Shown: positions 25,081 through 33,440, counted from the first letter of the stretch. The stretch is 64,000 nucleotides of DNA from Candidatus Microthrix parvicella Bio17-1 (GCF_000299415.1 NZ_AMPG01000002.1:124001-188000); one strand, 5' to 3'. A program made the numbers and translations. Notes: generated from the letters alone by a model not told the origin.

Positions 25081-27253
25081 TTTGATCACCGAGCGCCACA
25101 TCATCACCGGACGCCCCAGCATCGCCGGGAGCCCCAGCATCGCCGGGAGCCCCAGCATCGCCGGGAGCGCCGGCCGAGCCGTCTCCGCCCTCCTCAACCG
25201 CAGCCTCGTCGGTCTCGCGCGGCGCCGCCTGCGGCGCCGGCGTGGCACGAACGGGCTTGTTCGAGCTGGTGCCGCTGCCAACGTCGGTCACCAGGTCGGT
25301 GCCGGGCAGGCTGGGACGATCGGGGGGAATGCGCAGGTGGTTCAGGCCCGACTTGGCCAAGGCGTTGAACACCGGCCCGGCTGCTGTGGCGCCGCTGGTG
25401 GCGTTGACCGGCTCGTCCAGCAACACGGTGATCGACAATTGTGGGTCCGATGCCGGCAGGAACCCGGAGAAGACCGTGGTGTAGCGATAGCCGGCGCTGC
25501 CGTTGCCACCCCAGTTGTAGCTGCCGTTGAGTGGGTTGGGTTTACGTGCCGTGCCGGTCTTTGCGGCAATCGTGTACCCGGGGATCTGCCACTGCGACGC
25601 AGTGCCATCGTCGACCACCTGCTGCAACGCCGAGTTCATCCACCGGGCCACCTCGGGTCGGATCACGCGGCGCTGCTGACCCGGCTTGGTCGCCTCGACC
25701 TTGCCGTTGGAACGCGTCGTCTTCTCAACCAGCCGCGGCGGGACGTACATGCCTTCGTTGGCGACCACGTTGTAGGCCGACCACAGCTGGATCGGGGTCA
25801 CCGCGACGCCCTGGCCGATGGCGATCGACGCCAGATCCGTCGGGTACCAGCCCTTGGAGGCCGACAGGATGCCGCCCGTCTCACCGGGAAGTCCCAGTGG
25901 CGAGGAGCTGCCGAATCCAAAGTCACGCAGTGCGTGCTCGAGCCCGGCTGCACCCAGCCGCTTGGCCAGCATCACCGTGCCGATGTTGGAGGACTTGGCC
26001 ACGATGTCGTCCACCCGCCACTGCTCGGTCGGATGCCAGTCGTGGTCGGAGTATTCGTGATCGCCCACCGTCAGGCGCCACGGCACGGCGAGCACCTCGT
26101 CAGGGTCGGTCTTCCCCGTTTCAAACGCTCCGGCCACCGTCACCAACTTCATGACCGACCCGGCCTCGTAGGAGGCGGTGAAGGCCATGTTGTTGGCCAC
26201 CGGGCTGACCACATTTGTTTCCTTGTTGCGTTCGACGTTGGCCACGGCCAGCAGTTCGCCGGAGCGGGGGTCGCCCACGATCGCCACGCCGGACTTGGCA
26301 CCTTGCTGATCGACCGCCGCCATCAGTTGGCGTTCAGCCTCAAACTGCAGCGTCTGGTCCAAGGTCAAGGTCAGGTCGGCGCCCGGCACTGCCGGCGAGC
26401 CGGGGCGTGCGGCGTTGGCGATCGATGAGCCATCGGGCGCCTGCTCCACCACGCGTTCACCTGGGGTGCCGGTCAGCCGGGCGTCATCGATCTTCTCCAA
26501 ACCCGAGATGCCCGCCCCATCGATGTCGGTGCGTCCGACGATCGCCGACGCCAGCGACCCGGCGGGGTTGACCCGCTCCTGGGTGTCCTCGACAAAAAAG
26601 CCGCTGATCTTGGCCGCCTTCAGCTTGGCCAGCACCCGGTCGGCCTTGCGAGGATCCATCTGACGGGCCACATAGGCAAACCTGGAGCCGGGCTCGACCA
26701 GCCGCGCCCGGAGGCGGTCCCGGTCGACGTCGGTGGCGCCGGCCACCAGGTCGGCCGCCCTGTCAGGATCGGTCACCCGCATGGGATCGACGATCAGGTT
26801 GACCAGCTGCACCGACAGCGCCAGATCGACACCGTTTCGATCTCGAATCGTGCCTCGCAACCCCGGCAGGTCCTCCAGCTTCACGCGCTGGTTGGCGCCC
26901 AGGTCAAGGTATCTTTCGGGCGCCACCACCTGAACGTTCACCAGCTTCACGGTGACCAGCACCGACAACAGGCCAACCACCCCCACCAGGGTGCGGTAAC
27001 GGGTGCGCTCGGAGTAGCGGGGCGGGCCCTGGCTGCGGTGCCGGGCACGACGGGCCACGAAACGTCGGTGGGCCCCTGCGCTGAACAGCTCCCACGCCTC
27101 GGCCGCCGTATCGGCGGTTCGAATGCTCTGGGCGGTGGTTCGTTGGCCGGATGCGCGCCCCGGTCGCTGCGACGCAGCGTGACGACCGGCTGGGCGGCCT
27201 GTATGGCCCGGCCGGCGCCCATCCCGACCTTCGGGGGGGTGGCGGTCCGTCAT
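25073..27253 (-). CDS. ftsI: Division transpeptidase FtsI (class B PBP)
   Basis: 726 residues. A 90-residue Arg-rich cytoplasmic N-terminus and one membrane anchor (about 86-104) come first. The PBP dimerisation domain begins near LRGTIRDRNGVDLA. The transpeptidase domain has S366-V-M-K369 (SxxK), S421-S-N423 and K565-T-G567. It crosslinks septal peptidoglycan together with FtsW. The C-terminus is extended by an acidic Gly-rich tail with GAPGDA repeats. The ATG overlaps the ftsL-like stop by 4 nt. Confidence 0.96.
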   Translation of the reverse strand: MTDRHPPEGRDGRRPGHTGRPAGRHAASQRPGRASGQRTTAQSIRTADTAAEAWELFSAGAHRRFVARRARHRSQGPPRYSERTRYRTLVGVVGLLSVLVTVKLVNVQVVAPERYLDLGANQRVKLEDLPGLRGTIRDRNGVDLALSVQLVNLIVDPMRVTDPDRAADLVAGATDVDRDRLRARLVEPGSRFAYVARQMDPRKADRVLAKLKAAKISGFFVEDTQERVNPAGSLASAIVGRTDIDGAGISGLEKIDDARLTGTPGERVVEQAPDGSSIANAARPGSPAVPGADLTLTLDQTLQFEAERQLMAAVDQQGAKSGVAIVGDPRSGELLAVANVERNKETNVVSPVANNMAFTASYEAGSVMKLVTVAGAFETGKTDPDEVLAVPWRLTVGDHEYSDHDWHPTEQWRVDDIVAKSSNIGTVMLAKRLGAAGLEHALRDFGFGSSSPLGLPGETGGILSASKGWYPTDLASIAIGQGVAVTPIQLWSAYNVVANEGMYVPPRLVEKTTRSNGKVEATKPGQQRRVIRPEVARWMNSALQQVVDDGTASQWQIPGYTIAAKTGTARKPNPLNGSYNWGGNGSAGYRYTTVFSGFLPASDPQLSITVLLDEPVNATSGATAAGPVFNALAKSGLNHLRIPPDRPSLPGTDLVTDVGSGTSSNKPVRATPAPQAAPRETDEAAVEEGGDGSAGAPGDAGAPGDAGAPGDAGASGDDVALGDQNG
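25113..25166. repeat. 18-nt tandem repeat, three copies, in ftsI 3' end
   Basis: Units at 25113-25130, 25131-25148 and 25149-25166 are identical at the nucleotide level. They encode collagen-like GAPGDA repeats in the extracytoplasmic tail of FtsI. Perfect DNA identity suggests recent expansion and possible length variation. Confidence 0.9.
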
Positions 27254-28041
27254 GTCCCCGCACCGTTCGTCGCGGAGCTCGCATCCAACGACACCGGCTG
27301 TCCGGTCGTCGGGTCGATGGCAAGGCCCGTGGCCGGGTCATATTCGGTTTTGCCGGTTCGAGGGTCGATCGGCAATCCGTTGGCCGGATCGGTCGTTGGG
27401 GTGCCCGTGGGCCGAGTAGCCGATGGATCGGTCGGCGGTGACTCGGCGTCGGTTGACGGGGTGCCCGAGTCCTCGGGTGCGGTTCCCTCCGGTGCGGCTG
27501 TCTCGGGCGGGGCCGCCTCGCCGGTTGGTGGAGCCGCAGCGGCGTTGGGGGCGCCCGGCGTTTCCGCCACCTGGGCGCCGGCTTCAACGTCAGCGGCAGC
27601 CGTCGTGGCCGGCGCCGGGTTTGGTGCACCGTCCCCCAGGTCCCGGACGAGGCTTGTGGATGGTCCGTTCGCCGCTGCGGGTTCCAGATAGAGCACCCCC
27701 GGGGCGCTCACCATGCCCAGTTCGTCGGTTGCCCGACGAACGACGGCCTCCGGGCTCTCCAGTTGGGCCACCTTGCGACGCAGATTCTGGTACTCGCGGG
27801 TCACCTCGGTGCGATCGCGAGCCAAGCCGTCCAGTTGGCGTTGCCGTTGCAGCATCACCACCTGCAGGTACAACACGCCAAGCAGCGTCACCAACACGGT
27901 GCCTCCGGCGGCCGCCATCAGCACGAACGTCCGTCGCCGGCGACGCTCGTCACCCGAATCCAAGACGCGCAGTTTCGGCCGTTCGGCCTTCGGTTGAGGC
28001 CGGGCCCGGCTTCGGGGCGCTGGGCGGACCAGCGCCGTCAC
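27250..28041 (-). CDS. ftsL: FtsL/septum-formation-initiator-like protein with long tail
   Basis: 263 residues. A basic N-terminus and one membrane segment (about 38-62) precede a short coiled coil (QRQRQLDGLARDRTEVTREY) and a conserved-looking RRATDELGMVSAPGVLYLEP. This is the architecture and position of FtsL, between rsmH and ftsI. The remaining 115 or so residues are Pro/Thr/Ala/Glu-rich and end in three degenerate DP-x-TG repeats, which ordinary FtsL (about 100-130 residues) lacks. The GTG start overlaps rsmH by 4 nt. Confidence 0.8.
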   Translation of the reverse strand: MTALVRPAPRSRARPQPKAERPKLRVLDSGDERRRRRTFVLMAAAGGTVLVTLLGVLYLQVVMLQRQRQLDGLARDRTEVTREYQNLRRKVAQLESPEAVVRRATDELGMVSAPGVLYLEPAAANGPSTSLVRDLGDGAPNPAPATTAAADVEAGAQVAETPGAPNAAAAPPTGEAAPPETAAPEGTAPEDSGTPSTDAESPPTDPSATRPTGTPTTDPANGLPIDPRTGKTEYDPATGLAIDPTTGQPVSLDASSATNGAGT

Positions 28042-28997
28042 GACGCTCTGCGCCCCTTCTCCAAGGTGCGCATCCTCACGCTTGCGGCGCGTGGGTTCGC
28101 GGCCACCTCGGCCTCGGAGGCCACGATGGGCTTGCGGTTGATCAGGCGGCCTTCGGGCGTCGAACCACACACGCAGGGCAGGCCCGACGGACAACTGCAG
28201 CCGCCCCGGTCGGCACGTCGAAATCGCTCCTTCACCAGGCGGTCTTCGCCCGAGTGGTACGCAAGCACGGTCACCCGTCCGCCCGGAACCAGACGATCGA
28301 TGGTCTGATCCAGCGCATCGATCAGGCTCTCCAGCTCGTCGTTCACCTCAAGACGAATACCTTGAAAGACCCGCTTCGCCGGGTTGCCACGGCGTCGAAC
28401 AGCGGCGGGTGTGCCGGCGTTGGTGGCCTCCACCAGGTCGTCGGTGGTCTCAAGCGGACGGCGTGCCACAATCTCACGGGCCACGCGACGAGCCGCCGGC
28501 ACGTCGCCCCCATCAGCGAGAATCCTGGTCAATCGGTCGACTGGATAGGTGTTCACGACCACCTCCGCGGTGAGTTCCTGAGTTGGGTCCATTCGCATGT
28601 CGAGCGGACCGGTGAATCGATAGCTGAAGCCACGCTCGGGCCGATCGATCTGCGGGGATGAGACCCCCAGGTCGAACAGCGCCCCGACGAGCGGCTCGTC
28701 GAGCTCATCAAGAAGGTCGCCCAATTGGGCGAAGTTGGCGTGCGCGGTGCGCACCCGTGTGCCGAAGCGTTCCAGCCGGCCGGCGGCCACGACGAGCGCA
28801 TCGGGATCACGGTCGACGCCCAGGAGCTCGAGGTCGGATCGGGCGGCGAGCAACGCCGCGGCGTGTCCTGCACCGCCGAGCGTGGCGTCCAGCACGAGGC
28901 CGGGCGGTACGGGCTCCATCGCTTCGAGCACCTCGGCCAGGAGCACGCTTCGGTGTTGGAACACCGAAGCACCGCCTGGATTCGGGTCATTCTCCAT
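28038..28997 (-). CDS. rsmH: 16S rRNA (cytosine1402-N4)-methyltransferase
   Basis: 319 residues. HRSVLLAEVLEAM and VLDATLGGAGHAAALL form SAM motif I. LFDLGVSSPQIDRPERGFSY and RVFQGIRLEVNDELESL are RsmH signatures. A cysteine cluster (CSCPSGLPCVCG) near the C-terminus is typical of actinobacterial and other members. It methylates C1402 in the ribosomal P site. It is the second gene of the mraZ operon, and 241 nt with a long inverted repeat separate it from mraZ. Confidence 0.97.
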   Translation of the reverse strand: MENDPNPGGASVFQHRSVLLAEVLEAMEPVPPGLVLDATLGGAGHAAALLAARSDLELLGVDRDPDALVVAAGRLERFGTRVRTAHANFAQLGDLLDELDEPLVGALFDLGVSSPQIDRPERGFSYRFTGPLDMRMDPTQELTAEVVVNTYPVDRLTRILADGGDVPAARRVAREIVARRPLETTDDLVEATNAGTPAAVRRRGNPAKRVFQGIRLEVNDELESLIDALDQTIDRLVPGGRVTVLAYHSGEDRLVKERFRRADRGGCSCPSGLPCVCGSTPEGRLINRKPIVASEAEVAANPRAASVRMRTLEKGRRAS

Positions 28998-29038
28998 GGG
29001 AGCGATCCTCCGTTAGTCGCCGTGCGACCCCGGCGTTC

Positions 29039-29143
29039 CACAGCCCCTCGACTGGACAGCGTCTGCCGGGATGTCTCCCCGGTCAGACTGGATGGGCAGC
29101 GGGCGGAGTTCGGTTGGTCCATCCCGCCAGTCGAGGGGCTGTG
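29039..29143. repeat. Perfect 17-bp inverted repeat between mraZ and rsmH
   Basis: The left arm CACAGCCCCTCGACTGG (29039-29055) is exactly complementary to the right arm CCAGTCGAGGGGCTGTG (29127-29143). Pairing continues outward by three bases after one mismatch. The 71-nt interior can form a further CCGGG/CCCGG hairpin. In the mRNA this would be a large stable stem-loop in the mraZ-rsmH leader, so an attenuator, processing site or mobile-element remnant are all possible. No transposase is present. Confidence 0.85.
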
Positions 29144-29238
29144 CAACGTCGGAGTGGCGCCGCCGGCCCGGGTTGTGAGGGTTGCTGCGTTGAGAATTGC
29201 GGTGCTGCGATTGGGTCGGGCGATTGCAGATGGAGCGC

Positions 29239-29646
29239 TCACAGCAGATGCTCCAGGTAGTCGGCGAGGTCGCCGACCTCGTCATCCACGGCGGTCCAGT
29301 CCTCGGGGCGGTAGACCGCGAGGTGGGTTTCGGAGCCGATGAGGGTGACCTCGTCGGCAAAGCGCTGCCGCAGCTTGGCCGGCAACAAGACCCGTCCTGC
29401 CCCATCGGGGCTGATGGGAAACGAGTTGCCGGAGACCTTCTGGAAGACCTTGCGGGGCGTGGTGCCGTCTTCAACGCGTCGCCGGAGCTTGGCGATGAAC
29501 TCCTGCCATTCCTGCGTCGGGAAGAGCCCGATGTAGCCGCCCTGGTCCGAGGCGAAGCCGCCGTTGGCAAAGGCCGGACGCGCCGCGCTGGGGAGCACCA
29601 GTCTCGACTTCGAGTCGATTCGGTGGTCGTAGCTGCCAGCAAGCAC
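29239..29646 (-). CDS. mraZ: Transcriptional regulator MraZ
   Basis: 135 residues with two SpoVT/AbrB-like halves: GSYDHRIDSKSRLVLPSAAR and SPDGAGRVLLPAKLRQRF. MraZ forms ring-shaped oligomers that bind repeated TGGGN boxes and autoregulate the dcw operon. Four such boxes lie upstream at 29717-29762. The GTG start at 29646 matches the family N-terminus. A nearby ATG is in another frame. Confidence 0.96.
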   Translation of the reverse strand: MLAGSYDHRIDSKSRLVLPSAARPAFANGGFASDQGGYIGLFPTQEWQEFIAKLRRRVEDGTTPRKVFQKVSGNSFPISPDGAGRVLLPAKLRQRFADEVTLIGSETHLAVYRPEDWTAVDDEVGDLADYLEHLL

Positions 29647-29716
29647 GGGTCCATCTCGGTCGGGTTCTCCAGCGGGGAGCTTGGACCGATCGAATCACCT
29701 GCCAGTGACTCTGTTG

Positions 29717-29762
29717 GCCCACTTCCTCCCACAAGGAGACACCATAGCCCCACTTCCTCCCA
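29717..29762 (-). promoter_or_regulatory. MraZ-binding boxes (four TGGGN repeats)
   Basis: On the minus strand TGGGA-GGAAG-TGGGG (29762-29748) and TGGGA-GGAAG-TGGGC (29731-29717) form two 15-nt near-identical units. Box starts fall at 29762, 29752, 29731 and 29721, so all are close to whole helical turns apart. TGGGN boxes separated by 5 nt are the described MraZ operator. A clear -35/-10 pair could not be assigned. Confidence 0.8.
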
Positions 29763-29857
29763 CCACCGCGCATCATTCCAAGGATTTCTCCTGCTTCAAC
29801 GCTCGACCGGGCTACGACCGTGACCGACAGGCCCCTCGACGTATCACCCTCACGGCA

Positions 29858-30601
29858 TCAGGCGTTCAGCAGCGACTGGCCAAGGTGCGAGCGCCACCAG
29901 GCGATGGTTCGACCGGTGCCAAGCGAAGCCGTGCGTCGCCCCAACTCGGCCTCCACAGCCTGTCGGCTCATGGGTTTGCCATCTCCGGCGCCAGGAAGCC
30001 GGTGGTCGGCAATGGAAGCCGGAGTGAGCGCCACCGGGACCTCGAGGTAGGCCATCGCCTGAAAACGCACCTGGTCCCGCGTGCGGCGCTGGCTCAGACC
30101 CAACACCTTGCGACCATCGCGATCGAGGCACTCACCCGGTCCGACACCGGCGAAGCAGATCAATCGACCCAACTCGTCCCACCTGCCCGGGCCCCGATGG
30201 ACCGCAACCTCGACCCCGGCCTCCCGCAGGGCCCCGGCCAGCACCGAGCCGACCCAGTCGAAGGATCGACCCACGTCGTCACTCACCCGACCGTCCCCCC
30301 GGGCCAGCACGACGTCCAGCCACACCGAGGACTGCGGATCGACCACCACCACCCCGCCGCCGGTTCGTCGGCGGGCGACATCCAAGCCCGCTCGAGCGGC
30401 CAGGCCCACATCGAGCAGGTCTCGCTGCGTGGAACCGGCAACCACCGTGGGTCGATCGGACGTCACCGCCCACACCTCGACGCTTCCCAGCGCCGGAGTT
30501 GGCAGATCCGCAGCATGGAAGGCGGCCGGGGCGCCCGACCAGCGGCGCAGGCCGTGGTGGGGCGATTCCTCGAGGGGCGTCGCTTCGGGGCCCGGTTTCA
30601 T
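29858..30601 (-). CDS. Lipoate--protein ligase A-like enzyme
   Basis: 247 residues of the BPL/LplA/LipB fold. DVARRRTGGGVVVVDPQSSVW is the characteristic RRxxGGG substrate loop. GRKVLGLSQRRTRDQVRFQA holds the expected lysine of the adenylate site. It would attach lipoate or octanoate, or possibly another carboxylate, to lipoyl domains or act as a transferase. A short C-terminal region argues against a complete E. coli-type LplA. The ATG at 30601 is chosen as the first plausible start between two divergent genes. The frame upstream overlaps the Nudix gene and is not coding. Confidence 0.82.
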   Translation of the reverse strand: MKPGPEATPLEESPHHGLRRWSGAPAAFHAADLPTPALGSVEVWAVTSDRPTVVAGSTQRDLLDVGLAARAGLDVARRRTGGGVVVVDPQSSVWLDVVLARGDGRVSDDVGRSFDWVGSVLAGALREAGVEVAVHRGPGRWDELGRLICFAGVGPGECLDRDGRKVLGLSQRRTRDQVRFQAMAYLEVPVALTPASIADHRLPGAGDGKPMSRQAVEAELGRRTASLGTGRTIAWWRSHLGQSLLNA

Positions 30602-30662
30602 CGAATGTGCCCAGGAGGTGCCGTGAGAACCCCAACCGCTGCAACGGTCGGTGCCGGCCCGG

Positions 30663-30668
30663 TAGATT
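30663..30668 (+). promoter_or_regulatory. Candidate -10 (TAGATT) of Nudix gene, leaderless
   Basis: TAGATT lies 8 nt before the ATG at 30677, with no Shine-Dalgarno, in the 75-nt divergent spacer to the lipoate ligase gene. Confidence 0.45.
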
Positions 30669-30676
30669 TGGCGACA

Positions 30677-31165
30677 ATGCGCCCCACCCTCCGCCGCCAG
30701 GCCGCCCGAGTTGTTGCAATCGACGAACGCGGACGCGTGCTGCTGATCAAGGCCCACGATCCTGCCCGGCCCGACGCCGGGTCGTGGTGGGAGCTTCCGG
30801 GAGGCGGCATCGAGCGCGGGGAATCGTCCGAGCACGCCTGCCTGCGCGAACTCCACGAGGAGGGCGGCGTGGCCTCGGCGCTGATGGGCCCGGTGATTTG
30901 GACCCAACACGTCACCTTCGACTTCGCCGGCTGGCACTTCGACCAGGACGAGGTGATCCACCTCGCGGAGGTGCCGGCGGGTGGCGAGACGCTGGGCGAG
31001 CAACGCTTGGAGGCGTTCGAGGCGATGGCGTTTGAGGACCGCCGCTGGTGGTCCTGCGACGAACTGCTGGCCGAGCAGGTGGCGACGTTGCCCCCTCGAC
31101 TGGGCGAACTGCTGGGGCCCGTAGTGGCGGGCGACGTGCCCGACCACCCGGTGGACATCGGCTGA
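30677..31165 (+). CDS. Nudix hydrolase
   Basis: 162 residues. The Nudix box is complete: GGGIERGESSEHACLRELHE followed by EGGV fits Gx5Ex7REUxEExGU, giving the Mg2+-binding helix. The preceding RVLLIKAHDPARPDAGSWWELPGG is the usual lead-in strand. Such enzymes hydrolyse nucleoside diphosphates linked to another group. The substrate is unknown. The gene is transcribed away from the lipoate ligase gene. Confidence 0.92.
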   Translation: MRPTLRRQAARVVAIDERGRVLLIKAHDPARPDAGSWWELPGGGIERGESSEHACLRELHEEGGVASALMGPVIWTQHVTFDFAGWHFDQDEVIHLAEVPAGGETLGEQRLEAFEAMAFEDRRWWSCDELLAEQVATLPPRLGELLGPVVAGDVPDHPVDIG

Positions 31166-31184
31166 AGGCCTTCGGAACGGGACC

Positions 31185-31421
31185 TCACACTTGGGTGCGC
31201 AACCACTCGAGGTAGGCCACGACGTCGGCAGGGTCCGGGGCGAGCCCGCGTTGGGCCCGGCGCGAGCCGTACTGGGTTTCAAGCCGGAAGGCCACGTAGG
31301 GACCCAGATGCCCCCCTCGCCGGGGTCGAAACCGCACGCCCGCCCGAGCGCATGTGCCCCAAAGGTCGGGGCGGGACGCAACCGCCAAGCAGGCTCGTAC
31401 AGGGATCACCGGTCGGCTCAT
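31185..31421 (-). CDS. Small uncharacterised protein coupled to ROK kinase
   Basis: 78 residues, basic, with no membrane segment (MSRPVIPVRACLAVASRPD at the start, PADVVAYLEWLRTQV at the end). Its ATG shares one base with the ROK kinase stop (TGATG), a strong sign of translational coupling and of a real gene. It has no family I recognise. The neighbourhood gives no function beyond possible co-expression with the sugar kinase. Confidence 0.6.
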   Translation of the reverse strand: MSRPVIPVRACLAVASRPDLWGTCARAGVRFRPRRGGHLGPYVAFRLETQYGSRRAQRGLAPDPADVVAYLEWLRTQV

Positions 31422-32296
31422 CAGGTTTCCTTCATCGTGTTGTAGGCCAGTGCGGCGGCACCGAGCAGCGGACCCGAGTCCCCCAGCCCGGCGGGAATGA
31501 TGCGGGCATCCCGGGCGAAGCTGAGCCGGGCACGGGCCGAAAGTTCAAGCTGAGCCGCATCGAAGAAGTCCTCGCCGAACCCCAGCGCCACGCCGCCGGC
31601 GACCAGGGCGAGGGGCACGTCCAGCGTGGCGACCACCGAGGCGACGGCTCGACCCACCAAGGTGCCGGTGCGGCGGCGAAGCCGGACTGAGGCCGATCTC
31701 GGGTCCGCTCCGGTGATGGCCCGCAGCGCTGTTCCCGAGGCCTCGGCCTCCACGCAACCCCGACCGCCGCACCCGCAGGGGCGACCATCGGGCTCCACCA
31801 CCACGTGACCCAGATGCCCCGCGTTGCCCAGGGCGCCCCGCAGGAGGCGGCCATCCACCACCAACCCACCACCGATGCCGGTGGACACCACCATGGCCAG
31901 GTAGTTCTCGTGGCCCCGGGCCGCGCCCAGCCAGCCCTCCCCCAACGCCAGCGCCTGGGCATCGCCCGCCACCACCACGTCGAGGCCCAGCCCCTCGGCC
32001 AAACAGTTGTGGATGTCGAAGCCGTCCCACAGCGGCAGGTTGACCGGGGCGATCGTGCGCCCGGCGACCCGAAACGGCCCGGCGCTCCCCACCCCCGCCA
32101 TCGCTACGTCTCGGCCGCCGTCGGCGCATGCGGACCGGGCCACGTCGACCAGACGGTCGGCCAGCCCGGTTGCGGTGGTCGCACCGGCCGTCTCCACCCG
32201 GTGACGCTCGCCGAGGGTGCCGTCGCCATCAACGAGCGCTGCCTCAAACTTGGTGGCACCGACGTCGATCGCCACCACGTAGGGACGGGAGTTCAC
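31421..32296 (-). CDS. ROK-family sugar kinase
   Basis: 291 residues. VVAIDVGATKFEAALVDGDG is the phosphate-1 loop. STGIGGGLVVDGRLLRG and GHLGHVVVEPDGRPCGCGG with RGCVEAEASG give the ROK signature, including the CxCGxxGC zinc-binding cluster. This points to a glucokinase or N-acetylhexosamine kinase. The GTG at 32296 is preferred over the in-frame codons upstream because the family N-terminus starts there. Confidence 0.88.
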   Translation of the reverse strand: MNSRPYVVAIDVGATKFEAALVDGDGTLGERHRVETAGATTATGLADRLVDVARSACADGGRDVAMAGVGSAGPFRVAGRTIAPVNLPLWDGFDIHNCLAEGLGLDVVVAGDAQALALGEGWLGAARGHENYLAMVVSTGIGGGLVVDGRLLRGALGNAGHLGHVVVEPDGRPCGCGGRGCVEAEASGTALRAITGADPRSASVRLRRRTGTLVGRAVASVVATLDVPLALVAGGVALGFGEDFFDAAQLELSARARLSFARDARIIPAGLGDSGPLLGAAALAYNTMKET

Positions 32297-32411
32297 GCCC
32301 GAACCCCACAGGTGAAGGGCCCACGCGGCAGTCCGACACGCTTTTCGGTCCTCATCGCCCACCACGTTGGTGCCCGACGAGCCCGCTCGCAACCCGGAGC
32401 CGTCCGCCGGT

Positions 32412-32443
32412 TAGTGTGAACCTCCGCTCACACCGCAGGAGGA
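32412..32443 (+). promoter_or_regulatory. moxR promoter region with inverted repeat and strong RBS
   Basis: TAGTGT (32412-32417) is a candidate -10. GTGTGA, 8 nt, TCACAC (32414-32433) is a perfect inverted repeat overlapping it. AGGAGG (32438-32443) is a strong Shine-Dalgarno for the GTG at 32447. Unlike most first genes in this window, this one has a leader. Confidence 0.4.
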
Positions 32444-32446
32444 CGA

Positions 32447-33406
32447 GTGGTCGAAACTGACCGGGTGACCGCGTTCGCCCAGCGATTCACGCAGCTGTGC
32501 GACAACGTCAACCAGGTGGTGTCCGGCAAGACCGAGGTGGTCGGCCTGGCGGTCACCTGCCTGCTGTCGGGCGGCCACATCCTGTTGGAGGACGTACCCG
32601 GGGTGGGCAAGACCCTGTTGGCCAAGGCGCTGGCTGCGTCGGTGCACGGCCGGTTCGGGCGGCTGCAGTTCACACCCGACCTGTTGCCCGCCGACGTCGT
32701 CGGAACCTCGGTGTGGAACTCGGCGGAGTCCAACTTCTCCTTCCGACCCGGCCCGGTGTTCGCCAACTTCGTGCTGGCCGACGAGGTGAACCGCGCCTCC
32801 CCCAAAACCCAATCAGCGCTCCTGGAGGCCATGGCCGAGGAGCAGGTCACCGTGGACGGCACCACCAACGCCCTGCCCGAGGTGTTTATGGTGATCGCCA
32901 CCCAAAACCCGATGGAGCACCACGGCACCTTTCCGTTGCCGGAGAGCCAACTGGACCGCTTCCTGATGCGGCTGAGCGTCGGTTACCCGTCCCGGGCCGA
33001 CGAGCTCGCCCTGCTCGCCGGCGGTGACCGCACACGCCTGTTGGCCGACCTCTCACCCGTCATGGATGTGGATTCGCTGGCCAAAATGGCCCGATTCGCC
33101 GAGTCGATCCACATTGCCGGGCCGGTGGGCGAGTACGTGGTCGACCTGGCGCGCGCCACTCGAACCCATCCGGGCATCTCGTTGGGCGCGTCACCCCGAG
33201 CCATCCTCGGTTTGCAATCGGCGGCCCGGGTTCGGGCCGCAAGCCAGGGCCGTTCCTACGTCATGCCCGACGACATCAAGGCGCTGTTCGCCCTCGTGAT
33301 GTCGCACCGCGTGGTGCTCTCCGGTGAGTCGTTGTCGGCCGGTGCCCGTACCGAGGACACCCTGGCCGAGATCCTCGCCACCGTTCCGGCACCCCGGCCG
33401 GGCTGA
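32447..33406 (+). CDS. MoxR-family AAA+ ATPase
   Basis: 319 residues. HILLEDVPGVGKTLLAKALA is Walker A. FVLADEVNRASPKTQSALLE is Walker B. FMVIATQNPMEHHGTFPLPE is sensor I/AAA_3, and a lid domain follows. MoxR ATPases act as chaperones or assembly factors, normally with a DUF58/von Willebrand partner. The next gene is exactly that. The GTG is set by AGGAGG 3 nt upstream of a short spacer. Confidence 0.93.
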   Translation: MVETDRVTAFAQRFTQLCDNVNQVVSGKTEVVGLAVTCLLSGGHILLEDVPGVGKTLLAKALAASVHGRFGRLQFTPDLLPADVVGTSVWNSAESNFSFRPGPVFANFVLADEVNRASPKTQSALLEAMAEEQVTVDGTTNALPEVFMVIATQNPMEHHGTFPLPESQLDRFLMRLSVGYPSRADELALLAGGDRTRLLADLSPVMDVDSLAKMARFAESIHIAGPVGEYVVDLARATRTHPGISLGASPRAILGLQSAARVRAASQGRSYVMPDDIKALFALVMSHRVVLSGESLSAGARTEDTLAEILATVPAPRPG

Positions 33407-33440
33407 CCAGCACCCCTTCCAATCCGGGAGCCGATACATC

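Noticed and set aside
25113-25166. Possible CRISPR-like repeat
   Set aside because: The 18-nt units are contiguous with no spacers, keep the ftsI reading frame and encode GAPGDA. It is a coding minisatellite.
29858-31381. A 507-residue version of the lipoate ligase gene
   Set aside because: The upstream half is antisense to the Nudix gene. Motifs begin only after the ATG at 30601.
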